From Ixodes scapularis (lineage: Eukaryota; Arthropoda; Arachnida; Ixodida; Ixodidae), in the NCBI RefSeq assembly GCF_016920785.2, contig NW_024609884.1, positions 78,334,311 to 78,398,310 of the forward strand: 64,000 bases of DNA. Direction: 5' to 3'. A model generated the notes under the pieces. That model saw only the letters and a list, made by a program, of their open reading frames with translations, was not told the origin of the DNA and did no database searches. The position numbers and the translations under genes were made by a program. Shown one piece after another: positions 22,676-33,719 of this stretch; position 1 is the first letter of the stretch, and every line of letters starts with the position of its first letter.

Positions 22676-23070
22676 AATTGACGTCTATCTGTAGGTTTTT
22701 AATATAAAGTTGTTTTGAAACCATTTTCTGTAAGTCTTATCTTAATATCTAAAAACTCTCTTTTCTGTATCGGAGTATTTATATGTAAATTTAATGTGTG
22801 GATTAAAATTGTTTGCAAAATGAATAAATTCAAAGAGTTTATCTTCCCTATTATTCCAAATTATTAATATGTCATCGAGGAAACGTTTATAAAAAAGGGG
22901 TTTATGTGATAAGGAGTTAAGTATCCTCTCCTCTAAAGATATTATATCATATAGATATTTGCATATGAGAGAGAAAAACGTGATCCCATTGCTGCGCCAT
23001 ATGTGAATAGTGCTCATTCATAAATGTAAAGTTATTAAGTTCTCTTCTTGGAACGTGCGCCACGAAATAT
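22676..23070 (-). pseudogene. Penelope-like element reverse-transcriptase remnant
   Basis: Minus-strand frames together give YGAAMGSRFSLSYANIYM, then SLEERILNS, FYKRFLDDILIIW and NNFNPHIKFTYKYSD. After one more frameshift comes FLDIKIRLTENGFKTTLY and KPTDRR. This order and these motifs (A-M-G-S...S-Y-A-N, R-F-L-D-D-I, I-K-F-T, F-L-D, K-P-T-D) are diagnostic of Penelope-like RTs. At least three frameshifts or stops separate them. The GIY-YIG endonuclease expected downstream is absent, because the remnant stops where gypsy B begins at about 22.67 kb. Confidence 0.85.
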
Positions 23071-23559
23071 AAAAATTTGAAGCAAAATAAAAAATACGAC
23101 TGCACCTCATTGCCTGAATCTAAATTAAATCGCCCATATACGGGTATATATTAGGAGGTTGGGCCGTTATTTCGGTAACTGTATGCGCCGTTAGCGGAAG
23201 AGTGCTCATTCTTTAAATTGAATGTTTAAGACGATCAGCACAATCAAACCTAAATCTCAAATGGTAAGAAACAGACCCCCCCCCCCCTTTCCCCCTACTT
23301 TATTTATTCACACGATTTATTTATTTTGTTCTTCTCGCGACCGTGCATAACGTGTCCAGCTCGTCCATGTGCCCTCTCCTTTTTTCCCCTTTTCAACGCT
23401 CATGTCTTCTGTTCTAGCGATGACTGATGGCCCTCGACGACGTAGCCCCCGATATCTATGGAGTCGACGCGTCGGTTAGGGCCAGTAACAATAATTCCCC
23501 AATCCGCGAAGGAGTTTTCCAGTAACTGAAGTGGGAGGGTGGACGGCAGGCGAGAGGAA
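23071..23559. other. gene-free stretch
   Basis: AT-rich sequence with a C run at 23277-23287. The first 100 bp may be more of the Penelope remnant. No other similarity seen. Confidence 0.4.
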
Positions 23560-24330
23560 AGGAAGTGTGATCGCAGCCACCGTAGTGCGCCCCGAGGAAG
23601 GCGAGGGTGCTTTGCCAATTAGCGGGGACCGACTCGGCGAGTTCTGGCCGAGCCCAAGACGAGCTCATTTATCGGTCGCCCGGCGAATTGGCGGAGAGGC
23701 CCCGGAGGGGAAAAGAGGCCCCGGGGGAAAGAAAGGCGGCACCCGACACGCCGGAGGGGAGAAGGGAGAACGCGGGAGGGAAAGGGCGATAAAGAAGTCG
23801 TCAGGCGACGGCTTCGAGGGGGCGACGCGATAAGACGCCGCGCCGGCCCATTATACAATTCATCTGGCCAGAGATAAGCGTTTACACAGCAATTTCCCCC
23901 GTCTAATGGAGTTTTATGAGCTGATGACTCGGCCGCCGGCGCGCCACCGTCCTCGGGCGGCCCACGATAACCCTCCCAGACCGGAACACGGTCGGGAGGA
24001 CGGGGAAAGGCACGGCGCGAAGCCACCATCTTGGACGGCTGATCGACGCTCAGGAAATAGCGTGCGCTTTATCGGCGGCCCCCCTCACATCGCTGCTTCT
24101 GCTGAGTCGGCACAGTTCGCTGGGCCACGCCGTCGGGCCCCGACAGGAATCAAGCGTCGGGACCTGATCTCCCCATCGTCGTCGGCCACCCCCTCCCTTC
24201 CCCGGAGGCCGTCTTCCACTGCGACTCCGACGTCAGCTTCCTCCCGCTTGTTACCGGAGCGGTCGCCCGGACCGCTCGCTTCGCCGGCTCTGACAAGGCC
24301 TCCCTCGCTCTCCCCTGCGATCGAAACTAG
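23560..24330. other. CpG-rich block with AT-rich islands (candidate regulatory or conserved non-coding DNA)
   Basis: A sharply bounded GC- and CpG-rich region with no convincing coding frame: open frames of 100-163 codons overlap on both strands and are expected at this composition. Inside it, an AT-rich island at about 23848-23930 contains ATTATACAATTCATCTGG and TCTAATGGAGTTTTATGAGC. (C/A)GATAA words occur at 23669, 23787, 23828, 23872, 23965 and 24069 (both strands counted). The mix of a CpG-rich frame with discrete AT-rich motif islands is typical of promoters, enhancers or conserved non-coding elements. No TATA box or start codon decides between these. Confidence 0.35.
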
Positions 24331-25984
24331 ATGCGCCGGAAAAGCCATCGTCGCGGTAAACGCGTTTCTATTTATGGGCTGTTTGTTGGAGGACTGATTG
24401 TCGCTAATGGTCACACTTGGCGAACCACCCACAAATGCTGCTCGCAGCCGTCCTGTAATTACACCTCGCTAGCGACCTTTCTTCCGCGTGACTGTGCGCA
24501 GCAGGGAACAAAAGAACGGCGTTTCAGGTTCCGATGATCACTGGGATCGCTAAAAGGCTGCCTGCGTTGTGTCGGTCAACGGTGTTGTCTGTTTGCTTGC
24601 ACAGTGGGAAAAGGCCACCAACAAACTGTGTTCGCTGACCGAGAACAACGCCTCATTACGAGCAGCTCGGCAACGCTTCAGCGACTCGACTTTACCTGTA
24701 CGGACGCAAGTGTGGTACTAATTAAAAAATAGTCCATATTTTTTTTACGCGTTGACGTGCAGAATTGGCGAGGTATTCGCCCACTAGCAACACCGGAACG
24801 CCGTTTTAATTATTGACAAAATGCGCCTGAACCCATGAAAGTAAACAAGTCCAAACGAGTCCAATCTATGCCTTGAGGCATGGATTGGACTCGTTTGTAA
24901 GATGATTCATGTCAGTATAGTGAAATTGATTTGACACTATGTTTGCCTATGCTCTCCAGCAAGCTGTGACGGAAAACACACGGGAGCAAGGTACAAGCCA
25001 CTTCTAGATCTTGTATTTGCTAGTGGATGTATTTCTGAATATAACGGTCAGTGTCGAGAGGAGGATTTCCAATCATTAGCCTGTTTACTTTTGTTGGGCT
25101 TTGGCGAAAAATCTATCTGAACCATAAACGGAAGTTAAAATCATTAAAGACATCTCGAACGCCAATGATGAATGTATCCTGGATTATCTTGACTTGCCAC
25201 TTGGCAGTTTTAATAGCTCTGGCCTGCATGTTTTATGGAACAAGTTTAAGGTTACCTGCCATTATTGTATGGATAATTGTTCCCTAGTCAGAAAAAACGC
25301 TTAAACAAGGCTAACCCCTGGACCAATTAGAAAATAATTCACCTAAAGCGAAGGATTAAACGCCTTAAAAACAAAACAAAAACAACTGTGGCTCCAATCC
25401 ACGCCGTGAAGGTGGTTGGACAGCGAAGCTGTAAACGACACCCACAACGATTACCCATTGCGACGTCACTTGAAAATTCACACACGTGGCTCTACAAAGA
25501 GTGAAACCAGAGACAAGGGAAATGTACTTAACCACAACCTTTTATATATGAAAGCGCGGTGACGTCACTACGTGATTTCTATACTGTTGGGTACTTTTCC
25601 ACTCGGAGTAGCTTACGCAACCGTAATCTTTACCGGGAAACACACGCGGGGAGAAGAAACGTGCTTCGCATTGTTCGCAGGCGCCGTTCTCATACATTAT
25701 GCGGTTTGCACTTCACACGAGAACTTCGAGTGACGTCAACACCTTTCGAAGCAGCTGCAAACCTAATCTTTACCGGAACGCGTGGGAGGGTGTTCCTACT
25801 GTTCACACGCGCCTTATCATCCATCAGGTGGTTTTTATGCTTCTTTTGTGGTTTTTTCTATTGAAACGGATACTGAGGTGTATGCTGTATGCCTGATTTC
25901 AAAGGAGATATGCAGTTTTACCTTCAATTGTTCGCCGGGAGTTTGTAGGTATACAGCTTCGCTGTAAAAAGAAAACACGTGCTA
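24331..25984. other. gene-free stretch with one short hairpin
   Basis: No recognised protein or RNA. A near-perfect hairpin lies at 24852-24897. The region 25380-25970 has TGACGTCA-like words (25559, 25731) but no gene signature. Frames of 60-101 codons look random. Confidence 0.4.
24852..24897. repeat. short near-perfect hairpin
   Basis: Arms of 21 bp (CAAACGAGTCCAATCTATGC from 24852) pair with 24877-24897 with a single mismatch that becomes a wobble pair in one RNA strand. The loop is four bases (TTGA). It is too short for a typical animal pre-miRNA stem. It may be the fused tips of a MITE. Confidence 0.6.
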
Positions 25985-27915
25985 ACAATGGTCGGTTAGA
26001 GAACATCCAGAGCGAGCTGGGACGATGCACTCAACAAGCCCATGATTACTACTTTTCCAGCACACTGACTAATTTTCTTACAAACGATCCTCAGAAGTTT
26101 TGGAGCCATTTGAGCAACAAAAGAAAAACCAATAAGCCAAATAGGGTTGCTGATGACACAAGAATCGCTCGTCATTTTAATGCCTACTTTCACTCAGTTT
26201 TTTCCGACGCTGAAATGTACGAGTGTGAAAATCGTGAATCGTCACATCTGAACGCCGGCTGCATATCTCACGAAAGCATTTTTTTTTATTTCATTGAATT
26301 CTGAGCCTGATAAGATACCCAATGCCTTTTTGCGTCGTTTTGCGGATCCTTTGGCACGCTTTCTAACAATGATTTTTCGAGTTTCTTCCTTGTCAGGCGT
26401 TCTGCCAAATGATTGGCTCTTGGCACGAGTCGTGCCGGTGTTTAAAAAAGGGGGCCAGCTATCTATGAGCAGCTACAGACCAATTTCTCCGACGTGTACA
26501 TTGTGTAAGCTACTAGAAAATGTGATTTACAATACGGTAACTGACTTCCTCGACAGAAATAACTTAATGACCAAGTTCCAGCATAGATTCCGAAAGCGGT
26601 GTTCAACAGTAACTCAGCCTGTTACCACCGTACACAAATTTGCCTCTATGTTGGACAAATCTGGTCAAATAGATGTTTGATTCCTCAACTTTAGCACAGA
26701 TTTTGACAGAGTACCACATGAAAAACTACTCCTGAGTCCTGAAATTGTAAAGTATTGGTCTTGATCCTGCCATAGTAAAATGGATTGGCTCCTATATGCG
26801 TGGCCGTAAACAGTATGTAGAGGTTGGTGCTGGCTGATCAGAGATGTTTGATGTGACTTCCGGAGTACCACAAGGAAGCGTCCTAGGGTCATTACTGTTT
26901 TTGATATATGTTATTGATATTGTTTCTATTGTTGCCCCAGGTGTGAGCATTCGTTTATTCGCGGATGACTGTGCGTTGTTTAAAGAAGTAATGTGTCCAA
27001 GTGATCAATTGCACTGATTTTGAGTTCAAGTTTTATACAGAATTGGTGCGATCATTGGAAGATGAGCCTAAATCTTGAGAATACTGTTCTTCTTAAAATC
27101 ATAAAAAAAAAAGCTTTTCATTTTAGTGATCAAAAAGGGACTGTTTCTGAGGTAGATCATTATAAGTACCTTGGGGTGACATTTGACAAACATTTGAGCT
27201 GGTCTAAACATATAGGGAACATACATCTGCTGCTTTTAGGAAGCTTGGATTGATTAATCACAAACAAAAGATTACGCCCTGTAATGTAAAATTATTGGCC
27301 TGCAACTCACTTGAACTTAAACTTGAATACGCCAGCATAGTATGGGACCCCTTTACAAAAATGATATAAATAAACTAGAATGAGTTCACAGGAGGGCAGT
27401 CAGATTTATTTATGATAAATTCAAACGATCCGACTCTCCCTCCTCACTAATGCAGATAAAGGAAATTGACTTGTTACAGGAAAGAAGAAAAAAGGCTTGG
27501 CTTCAGTTTTTGTTTCTTCTTGCAAATAATAGGATTTCATCAACCGCCACTTATACCTAAAACCCGTCACTATACGAGACAGATTAGAAATTATCAGACA
27601 CACTTACTGGCTCCTTACTTAGCTCGCACCAATCTTTTTAAATTTTCTTTTTTGCCCAGGACAATTAGTGAGTGGAATTCCATTCCCATTCAGTTAGCCG
27701 TTTCCTCCCAGTTCATGACTGCATAGGTTCTCACTGCTACATTACCTTCTTTTGCTGGCGGCTTTTTATGCTCCGCATAAAAGTTCTTTATTTGTACTTC
27801 CTGTCGTAGATATTGCTTCTATATTGTCGTGTACTGCATGTGATATACTCTCTCGTATTCAGTCCCGTTTGAACCGTCTTGGTCTGCAGTATGTTATAAA
27901 TAAAGAAATGATAAG
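25985..27915 (+). pseudogene. decayed CR1/L2-type LINE
   Basis: In order along the plus strand: a linker block with DPQKFWSHLSNKRKTNKPN and RHFNAYFHSVFSDAE; a fingers block with NDWLLARVVPVFKKGG and SSYRPISPTCTLCKLLEN; an equivalent of the F-L-D-x-x-K-A-F-D motif mutated to FLNFSTDFDRVPH near 26685; SGVPQGS near 26860; and an F-A-D-D-C motif near 26960. A thumb and C-terminal part follows to about 27740. Stops and frameshifts break it repeatedly. The 3' end is probably near the ATAAATAAAG at 27896-27905. It belongs to the same broad group as the intact copy at 38.5 kb but is much older. Confidence 0.85.
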
Positions 27916-28106
27916 ATTGAGTTGGTGCGTATTCGAATTATTCGAACTACCGTAAAGAGTCATGTCTCAGGTCCTGCGTACTTCCTATAGATCTACCATA
28001 GATATAATGTGGTTCTGAAGAGGTTGATGATATTTCGGGAACCATGTAGCGGTAATACTTATCACTTAGATGTGGGAGAAGTATACGGTATCACCACACT
28101 TGGGAC

Positions 28107-31100
28107 CAGACGTGTACACGTTAACCCAAAAAAGTAACTAAATTTCATTACGCGTTACTCGCTCAAAAAGTAAGTAAATGCGTTACTCGTTACCGATTCT
28201 CAAAAAAAAAACAAAAAAACGTGTTACTTTACCTCAAATGTAATACCTTTCTCGTTACTTTGACGACCAAATACACAACTGCATTTTGTTTCATAGTTCA
28301 TTGTTTTCGTTTCAGTAGTCGTTGCACTTAAGCAGTAGCTGCCCCGTCCAGTAGAACAAGAAAACTGTTTGTTATTTTTGATTTATCGGTTTCTCCTTGT
28401 GCCGGTCGGATACCCACTGTCCATAATGAATGTCCAGTTCCCAAAGATTCTGAAGCTCTATCAGGAGCAAAAACACTGCCGTTCCTTCAAGCGCGTCAGT
28501 AGAACGACTCTTCAGCGTCGCCGGAGATGTATTCCCAAGGAAGTGGAAAAACAGAACTGATAAAGGCGGAGACGCTCGCGGACGACCAACGCGTTCGCCA
28601 CCTTTAGCTCGTACTGCAAACGCGGCCCTTACAACACGTAACCCCAAGGGACAAGGGCCTAGTCTACCCGTCATTAGAGAGTTTTAGAATAGGGGGCCCC
28701 AACGCTTTGGGTAACCCAAAGCTTTGGGGTACCCAACGCAACGACACCTCACGCAGCGTGCTTATAGAATAGGGTTTGTGACGACGCAACGCGGCACGCT
28801 CGCCTTTTTTGCATGCAGCGCCATTGTGGGCAACGAACGAACTTCTTAACAGTGAAAAATTATTAAAACGCAAAACATTTGCGCCGAAACGACACTTTAT
28901 TGTGGCTTGCGGTTCAGATAATAGGGAGGGTAACACCAGTTGGGAACGGCACAGCAAGGCCCATCTGCCGACCGTCTCCGAATCAGAAGATTTACTTCTC
29001 TGGTCAACAAGAGAGTGCACGCCCTCAAATACCAGGCTATCATGTGAGCCAATGGAATTATCTGAGAACTGGACGGGCCATTCCCCGGTCACAGGCACGA
29101 CGCTGGTAGGTGTAGCTTGCTTTTAGCCCATCCTGTAGCTGAAGCAGCACGACAGTTATAGAGAGTTTTATAATCGGGGGTCCCAAAGCTTTGGGGCCCC
29201 AAAGAAATAGGGGCTCAGCACTGCGCATGCGTAGAACCCAAACTCCGTTTGGGGTTTTGGGTTGGCTCGCGCCCCCAACGTGAAATTTGAGAAATAACGT
29301 GGGGCCCCCAATTGCTTGGGGCCGGGTTGTATATCGGCAAACATGGCGGCGCCCTTTTCGCTCGCTTCGGTGCAAATTCGTCACGGTCGCTGCAGTATTA
29401 GCCAATTTCGTTGCAAATGAATAGTGCAACCGGCTTTCGCTTTGCTTAATCTCGCTCAAGTCACAAAGAATGAGCGGTGGGCTCGCCCCATTTTAAAGAT
29501 CGTACCTGATTCTGGCCGTTCCTAAGCCTAAACATACGTCGTAACTGTTGACATGGTGACGTATTGCTACTCCGCGGCTAAAGGCTCGTTCACACAGACC
29601 CGTTTCTTTCTTTTTCTTTTTTTTTACGTTAAGTTACGAAAAGTAACCGGGAAATCTGTGCTTCGTATTAAACTGTGCCAGCAGCAGGTCGACCCGGTCG
29701 CGGATGGCCCGCGTGGGGAAATTTCTTCCGATTGCTTCGGGGACCCTTTCGGCCATTCAAGTCCATCTCCTGGAATCCTGGAATGAGTTAGTGGCATGCA
29801 CTTCGCGTAGCGCATAAATGTCATCGTCGATTCAGAAGCGAACGCGCCCGGGAGCCTTCTCTTCCTCCATTTTCTTTTGGCCTTGGATCGGCCTCGACTC
29901 GTTCGGCCATCCCATTTCGGGTATAGCCGAAACAATCCAATCCGTAGCGCTCTAATTTGACGCTTGTTCTCGTAATAACATAGAGAGTTAAGCTAGCTTG
30001 TACATAGAAGACATACCTAAAACAGCGCACAAGCACAGGAGGAAGATAACAAAACACAGGAAGGGGCGCTGACTCCCAACTTATGTATTGTGAAAGAAAG
30101 AGAAAGAGGAAGCTTCAGAGAGGAAGCTTCAGATATGAAGCCCACGTTGTTGTTTTTCTTTCTTCTTTTTTCTCATCTTTTTTGTCTTCGTGACCTTATA
30201 ATGTCAGTTTTCTCCTTTTCTACTGCAACTTAGTAATTTAGATGTTTTTATTCTTTCTTCTTTATAGCTTGTTTGTGCGCGTGGGCTTCATGTCTGAAGC
30301 TTCCTCTTTCTTTTTCTTTCGTAATACATAAGTTGGGAGTCAGCGCTCTTTCCTGTGTTCTATTTTCTTCCTCCTTTGCTTGCGCGCTGTTTTAGGTATG
30401 GCTCGTTCTCGATACTTTTGGGTGTGCGCTTTGATCATATGCAGCCGAAGATTTTGGCCTTCAAGTATGCCAAGACTGAGACGAACGCGAGCGCGCATAC
30501 TCTGCGGGCAGTTGCACTATTTAGATCTGAGCTGGAGCGACTTTGAAGCCTCGAAATACTTGTTTTCAAGATGCAGGTATCGTGCCACCGAGTAGCAATA
30601 CGTTGCCATGTCAACGGTTACCGCGTATGTTTAGGCTTAGAAACGGCCAAAATCGGGGACGATATTTAAAATGGGGCGAGCCCACCGCTCATTCTTTGTG
30701 ATTTGAGCGAGATCAAGCAAAGCGAAAGCCGGTAGCACTATTCACTGGCATTTAAATGGGCTAATACTGCAGCGACCATGACGAATTTGCTCCGAAGCGA
30801 GCAGAAAGGGCGCCGCCATGTTTGCCGACGCAACCCGACCCCAAGCGCCAACCCAAAGCCCCAAACAGATTTTGGGTTCTGCACATGCGCAGTGGTGAGC
30901 CCCTATTTCTTTGGGGCCCCCAAGCTTTGGGGGCCCCTATTCTAAAACTCTCTATTATTACGACGGGATTGGCGGCTCTTAAAAATTTTTAAAGCTTGTC
31001 CCGTGGCGCAAAACTTGAGCGAACGTAATCTGAGTGCAGCGGCTAAAAAGAACCTACCGATGAAAATGTTCTGTTTGGCGCTAGGGGGCGCCCTGGTCGG

Positions 31101-31345
31101 GGCTTCATTTATATCCGCTTCTTTCCTGTAGACGCATAATCAGGTTAGAGTTGAAACAAATTTGTTTAAACAGTGTTGTACACGTTACTCCTCATAAGTA
31201 ACTAAATATCGTTACTCGTTAAAAGTAAATAAGTACGTTACTCTTTCCTTTTTAAAAAAAATGTAACTGTATAAATTACTCATTACCGAAAAAATCAACT
31301 AGGTAGAAGTAGCTAATTACTAGTAACGCGTTACGTAGATGTCTG
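28107..31345. mobile_element. hAT-type element (8-bp TSD with one mismatch) carrying a nested element
   Basis: The left end begins CAGACGTGTACACGTTA at 28107. The right end, reverse-complemented from 31345, begins CAGACATCTACGTAACG. Flanking octamers are CTTGGGAC (28099-28106) and CTTGGGGC (31346-31353), seven of eight identical, as expected for an ageing hAT duplication. Both subterminal regions (28107-28320 and 31165-31345) are dense in GTTACTCGTTAC-like words. The 1.8-kb Harbinger-like element at 29159-30954 is inserted inside. A related Harbinger-type end starts at 28675. No hAT transposase was recognised. Confidence 0.6.
29159..30954. mobile_element. 1.8-kb Harbinger-like TIR element, TSD TTA
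   Basis: Inverted arms of roughly 370-415 bp match well. Both begin TAGAGAGTTTTA and continue through a CCCC/GGGG-rich tip containing CAAAGCTTTGG, then a GCGCATGCG block, an AACATGGCGGCGCCC block and AATGAGCGGTGGGCTCGCCC. Each side carries TTA (29156-29158 and 30955-30957), the TWA-type duplication of PIF/Harbinger and ISL2EU elements. A second inverted pair lies inside (29995-30135 with 30275-30400), sharing CGCTGACTCCCAACTTATGT. No transposase was recognised, so it is probably non-autonomous. Confidence 0.7.
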
Positions 31346-31353
31346 CTTGGGGC

Positions 31354-32069
31354 ATCAATTAATTTCACAATGGAGCCAGGTTAATGCAGGATCAGCGGAA
31401 GCGAATAAGTGGAGACGGCGGCTAAAATCGGAAACATTCTGTAAAGACGTACAAAGGTTTCATTTTCTAAAGATAGCATAACATGTATAAGAAGAAATTA
31501 CTAAAAACTATGATTAGGCAGTTATAGTCGTTACGTGCACATGAAAATAGGAATTCAAGTCTGATTGATCCCAACTTATACACCTCTACCTGATAATCTG
31601 CGTAGAATACAAAAGATTTTGTATCACATGCTACAACACGAAGAGGCCTATATATGTAACTTCAAATAATGTTTTGAACATTCATTGTGCGTAAGCTATA
31701 ATACTTCACTCAACAAGAATACGCGAGACAAAACAAACAAACAAACAAACGCTTCACCACTATGACCATGAGTGTGTATACAAAACTCCTGGGCTCATTG
31801 AACCATTGATGGCATCAACGCATCGTCTTTAAACGCTCTAAAGATACGTCGAAGATACTGGACTTCAAAAACACCTTTGTACGTGCGTGCGTGTGCGCAT
31901 GCGCGCACGCACGCACGTGTGTGTCTTTGTGTTATTTACTAATAGTTCCAATGTCTCCGGCATCTCTATATCTGTATTTATGCGAAATAGTACGCGTGCA
32001 TGTCGTGCAAGTGTTTCGTGGTGAGCCGTTGCATATGCACTTCCAAACAACCAAATTTGGCATTCGAGC
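31354..32069. other. gene-free stretch with simple repeats
   Basis: Contains (CAAA)n at about 31730-31752 and a GT/GC alternating palindrome at 31882-31925. No coding or transposon signature was recognised otherwise. Confidence 0.5.
31882..31925. repeat. alternating purine-pyrimidine palindrome
   Basis: A run of alternating GT/GC dinucleotides is self-complementary around the centre GCGCATGCGC at about 31897. Such tracts can adopt Z-DNA or cruciform structures. It is probably an evolved microsatellite. Confidence 0.7.
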
Positions 32070-32285
32070 TTAGGCAGCGTAAGGTCGGTCTGCTTTGAGG
32101 TATACGGTGGCACTGGTTTACGCTACATGTAGACGAGAAATTTAGCCAGTGCGGTACCACTGCCAGCCTGAGGTTTTAACGTACAACGTGCACTATTGAT
32201 ACACGACCACACGCCGATGCTCATCCAGATCGAAACGGGCAAAGTGGGGATTGAGTCGAGAATCGCAGGGTTCGGCAGTGTGACG
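32070..32285 (-). mobile_element. tRNA-headed SINE, degraded copy
   Basis: Shares TTTAGCCAGTGCGGTAC, a GTGCAC...CACGACCACACG block and ATGCTCATCCAGATCGAAA with the copy at 61490-61735, and in reverse complement with 52066-52365. The tRNA-like head would lie at the right end but is eroded beyond recognition. It is the most diverged of the three copies. Confidence 0.6.
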
Positions 32286-32793
32286 TGCTCTAAGCATGGG
32301 GTGCGTTAACACGTTTGGACACCAATAACAATCCCCACCCCAATTCGTACTTCGGCTAAAGAATATTATAAAAGAGTAAAGTGGTGACCTGCAGACTCAA
32401 AAATATGCTAGCGAGCAATTTTCATTCCTTTTTGTTTTGTCTAACTTTTTGTTTTCTTCTTTTTTGTCTGTGTGTATCCGGTAGGCGACGACACATCTAA
32501 TCGTGGGAAGTGCGCACCGCAATACGACCGTCCCCAAAGCGTGACTGTCGTAATTCTTGCACCAATTTCTAGTTTCATGAGATGATTCGTCACTTTTAAT
32601 GATCATCACTTTTAGAGAGTGGGCGAAAGTGGAGGGGAAAGGGGAGTGCATAAAAGTGCGGAAATGTCGGACAGGACACAGCGGTGGATGAGGAAGGGGA
32701 GAGTAAATATGTATGCAAACGTTTTCTCGTTAGCAGTAACTTGCCCGTATGCGTGGAGACGCCCGGGGCGTGGCGGCGCTTCCACAAGTGTCG

Positions 32794-32974
32794 GTACTCC
32801 ATTTCAGCATAACTTGGCAGACGGCGAAGGCCACGGCCCCAGACATGTGACAACGTACCACGATCGTGCGCTCGTCCTATCGAGAGCTGTCAGGTGTGCT
32901 TCGCTCCGTCATTCTGACTGGCTCGCTCGGGCCGTAGCTTTCCCCGTTTGCCAAGATATGCTGAAACAGAGTAT
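32794..32974. mobile_element. small (180-bp) MITE
   Basis: The left end GTACTCCATTTCAGCATAAC and the reverse complement of the right end TATACTCTGTTTCAGCATAT match for about 45 bp, including CTTGGCA, a GACGG/ACGGG block and CCACGGCC/CTACGGCC. A TA lies at the right outer edge. The 228-codon frame running through it (32619-33305) is a chance read-through into the neighbouring LINE tail. Confidence 0.55.
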
Positions 32975-33017
32975 AGAAGGGCCGCCTCAACCATACTGTA
33001 CTACACCTGGCCATATT

Positions 33018-33660
33018 TATTTTTATATAATTATTTATTTATTTACAAAAGCAACCTGCAAGGCAAGAAGCATCGTAACAAATGCAGAAATAAATACCCG
33101 AGTCACGCTAAATGCACCGTCAATAAAAATAGTGCAGAAGACCCTGTCACATTCTTTATTATTTATTCAAATTACCCCACAGTGCCCGATGGCGTTACAG
33201 CAAAAGGATTACAATGCTGAAAAAAAAAAAAACATCTTCATTCTCACTGCACACTTGCAGCTCCGACAGCCCATTCCACTCTCGTATTGTTTGAACAAAA
33301 AATAAATAAATAAATAAATAAAGAGTTGGTGTACATGCTCGTCCTGGCGTGGTACTCTATAATTTTGGAAGCATGATCCTTCCGTTTAGAAATATAATAT
33401 GGTTCTTTTAAATAAGTTTCACTGTTAATTGCAGTTTTATTTTATATTTCAAAAACAGAACACATTTTTTTTACGGCGGGCTAAGAGAGTTTCCCGGTTC
33501 AGTTCAGTTTTCATTTGAGTACAACTGTCTCTCCACCCGTACCGGCCCAGAACGAACAGTAGTAGCAGTTCTATTTTGTATTTTTTAAGTTTGTCTATTA
33601 ATGATTTTTGTTCCGGGTCCCAGACGGCACAAGCATATTCCAAAATCGGCCTAACTCATG
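33018..33660 (-). pseudogene. LINE 3' fragment
   Basis: The minus strand encodes EYACAVWDPEQKSLIDKLKK, FVLGRYGW and a TQMKTELNRETLLARRKK block. These align with EYAC/DYACTVWDPSKKNRIDGLEK, FVLGQYDR and MKQSLGWASLDLRRKN of the intact LINE at 38.5 kb. Further down, scattered frames give KEPYYISKRKDHASKI and a TRVEWA-like tail, then a TTTATTTATTT tail near 33018-33050. A (TTTA)n stretch near 33300-33324 seems to have expanded inside the C-terminal part. It is a short, 5'-truncated copy. Confidence 0.7.
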
Positions 33661-33676
33661 TTAAATACGCGGTTAA

Positions 33677-33719
33677 ATTGATACGACTGAGCGAGCGCCG
33701 CCCGCTCAGTCGTATCAAT
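33677..33719. repeat. perfect 17-bp hairpin
   Basis: ATTGATACGACTGAGCG at 33677 is repeated as a perfect reverse complement ending at 33719, with a 9-base loop. It lies just outside the 5' edge of the LINE fragment. Function is unknown, perhaps MITE tips. Confidence 0.7.

Noticed and set aside
23906..24397. 163-codon proline- and arginine-rich protein
   Set aside because: Low-complexity translation of CpG-rich DNA, overlapped by equally long frames on the other strand.
32619..33305. 228-codon open frame on the plus strand
   Set aside because: It runs from unique sequence through a small MITE and into the AT-rich 3' part of a minus-strand LINE fragment, without domain or consistent composition.
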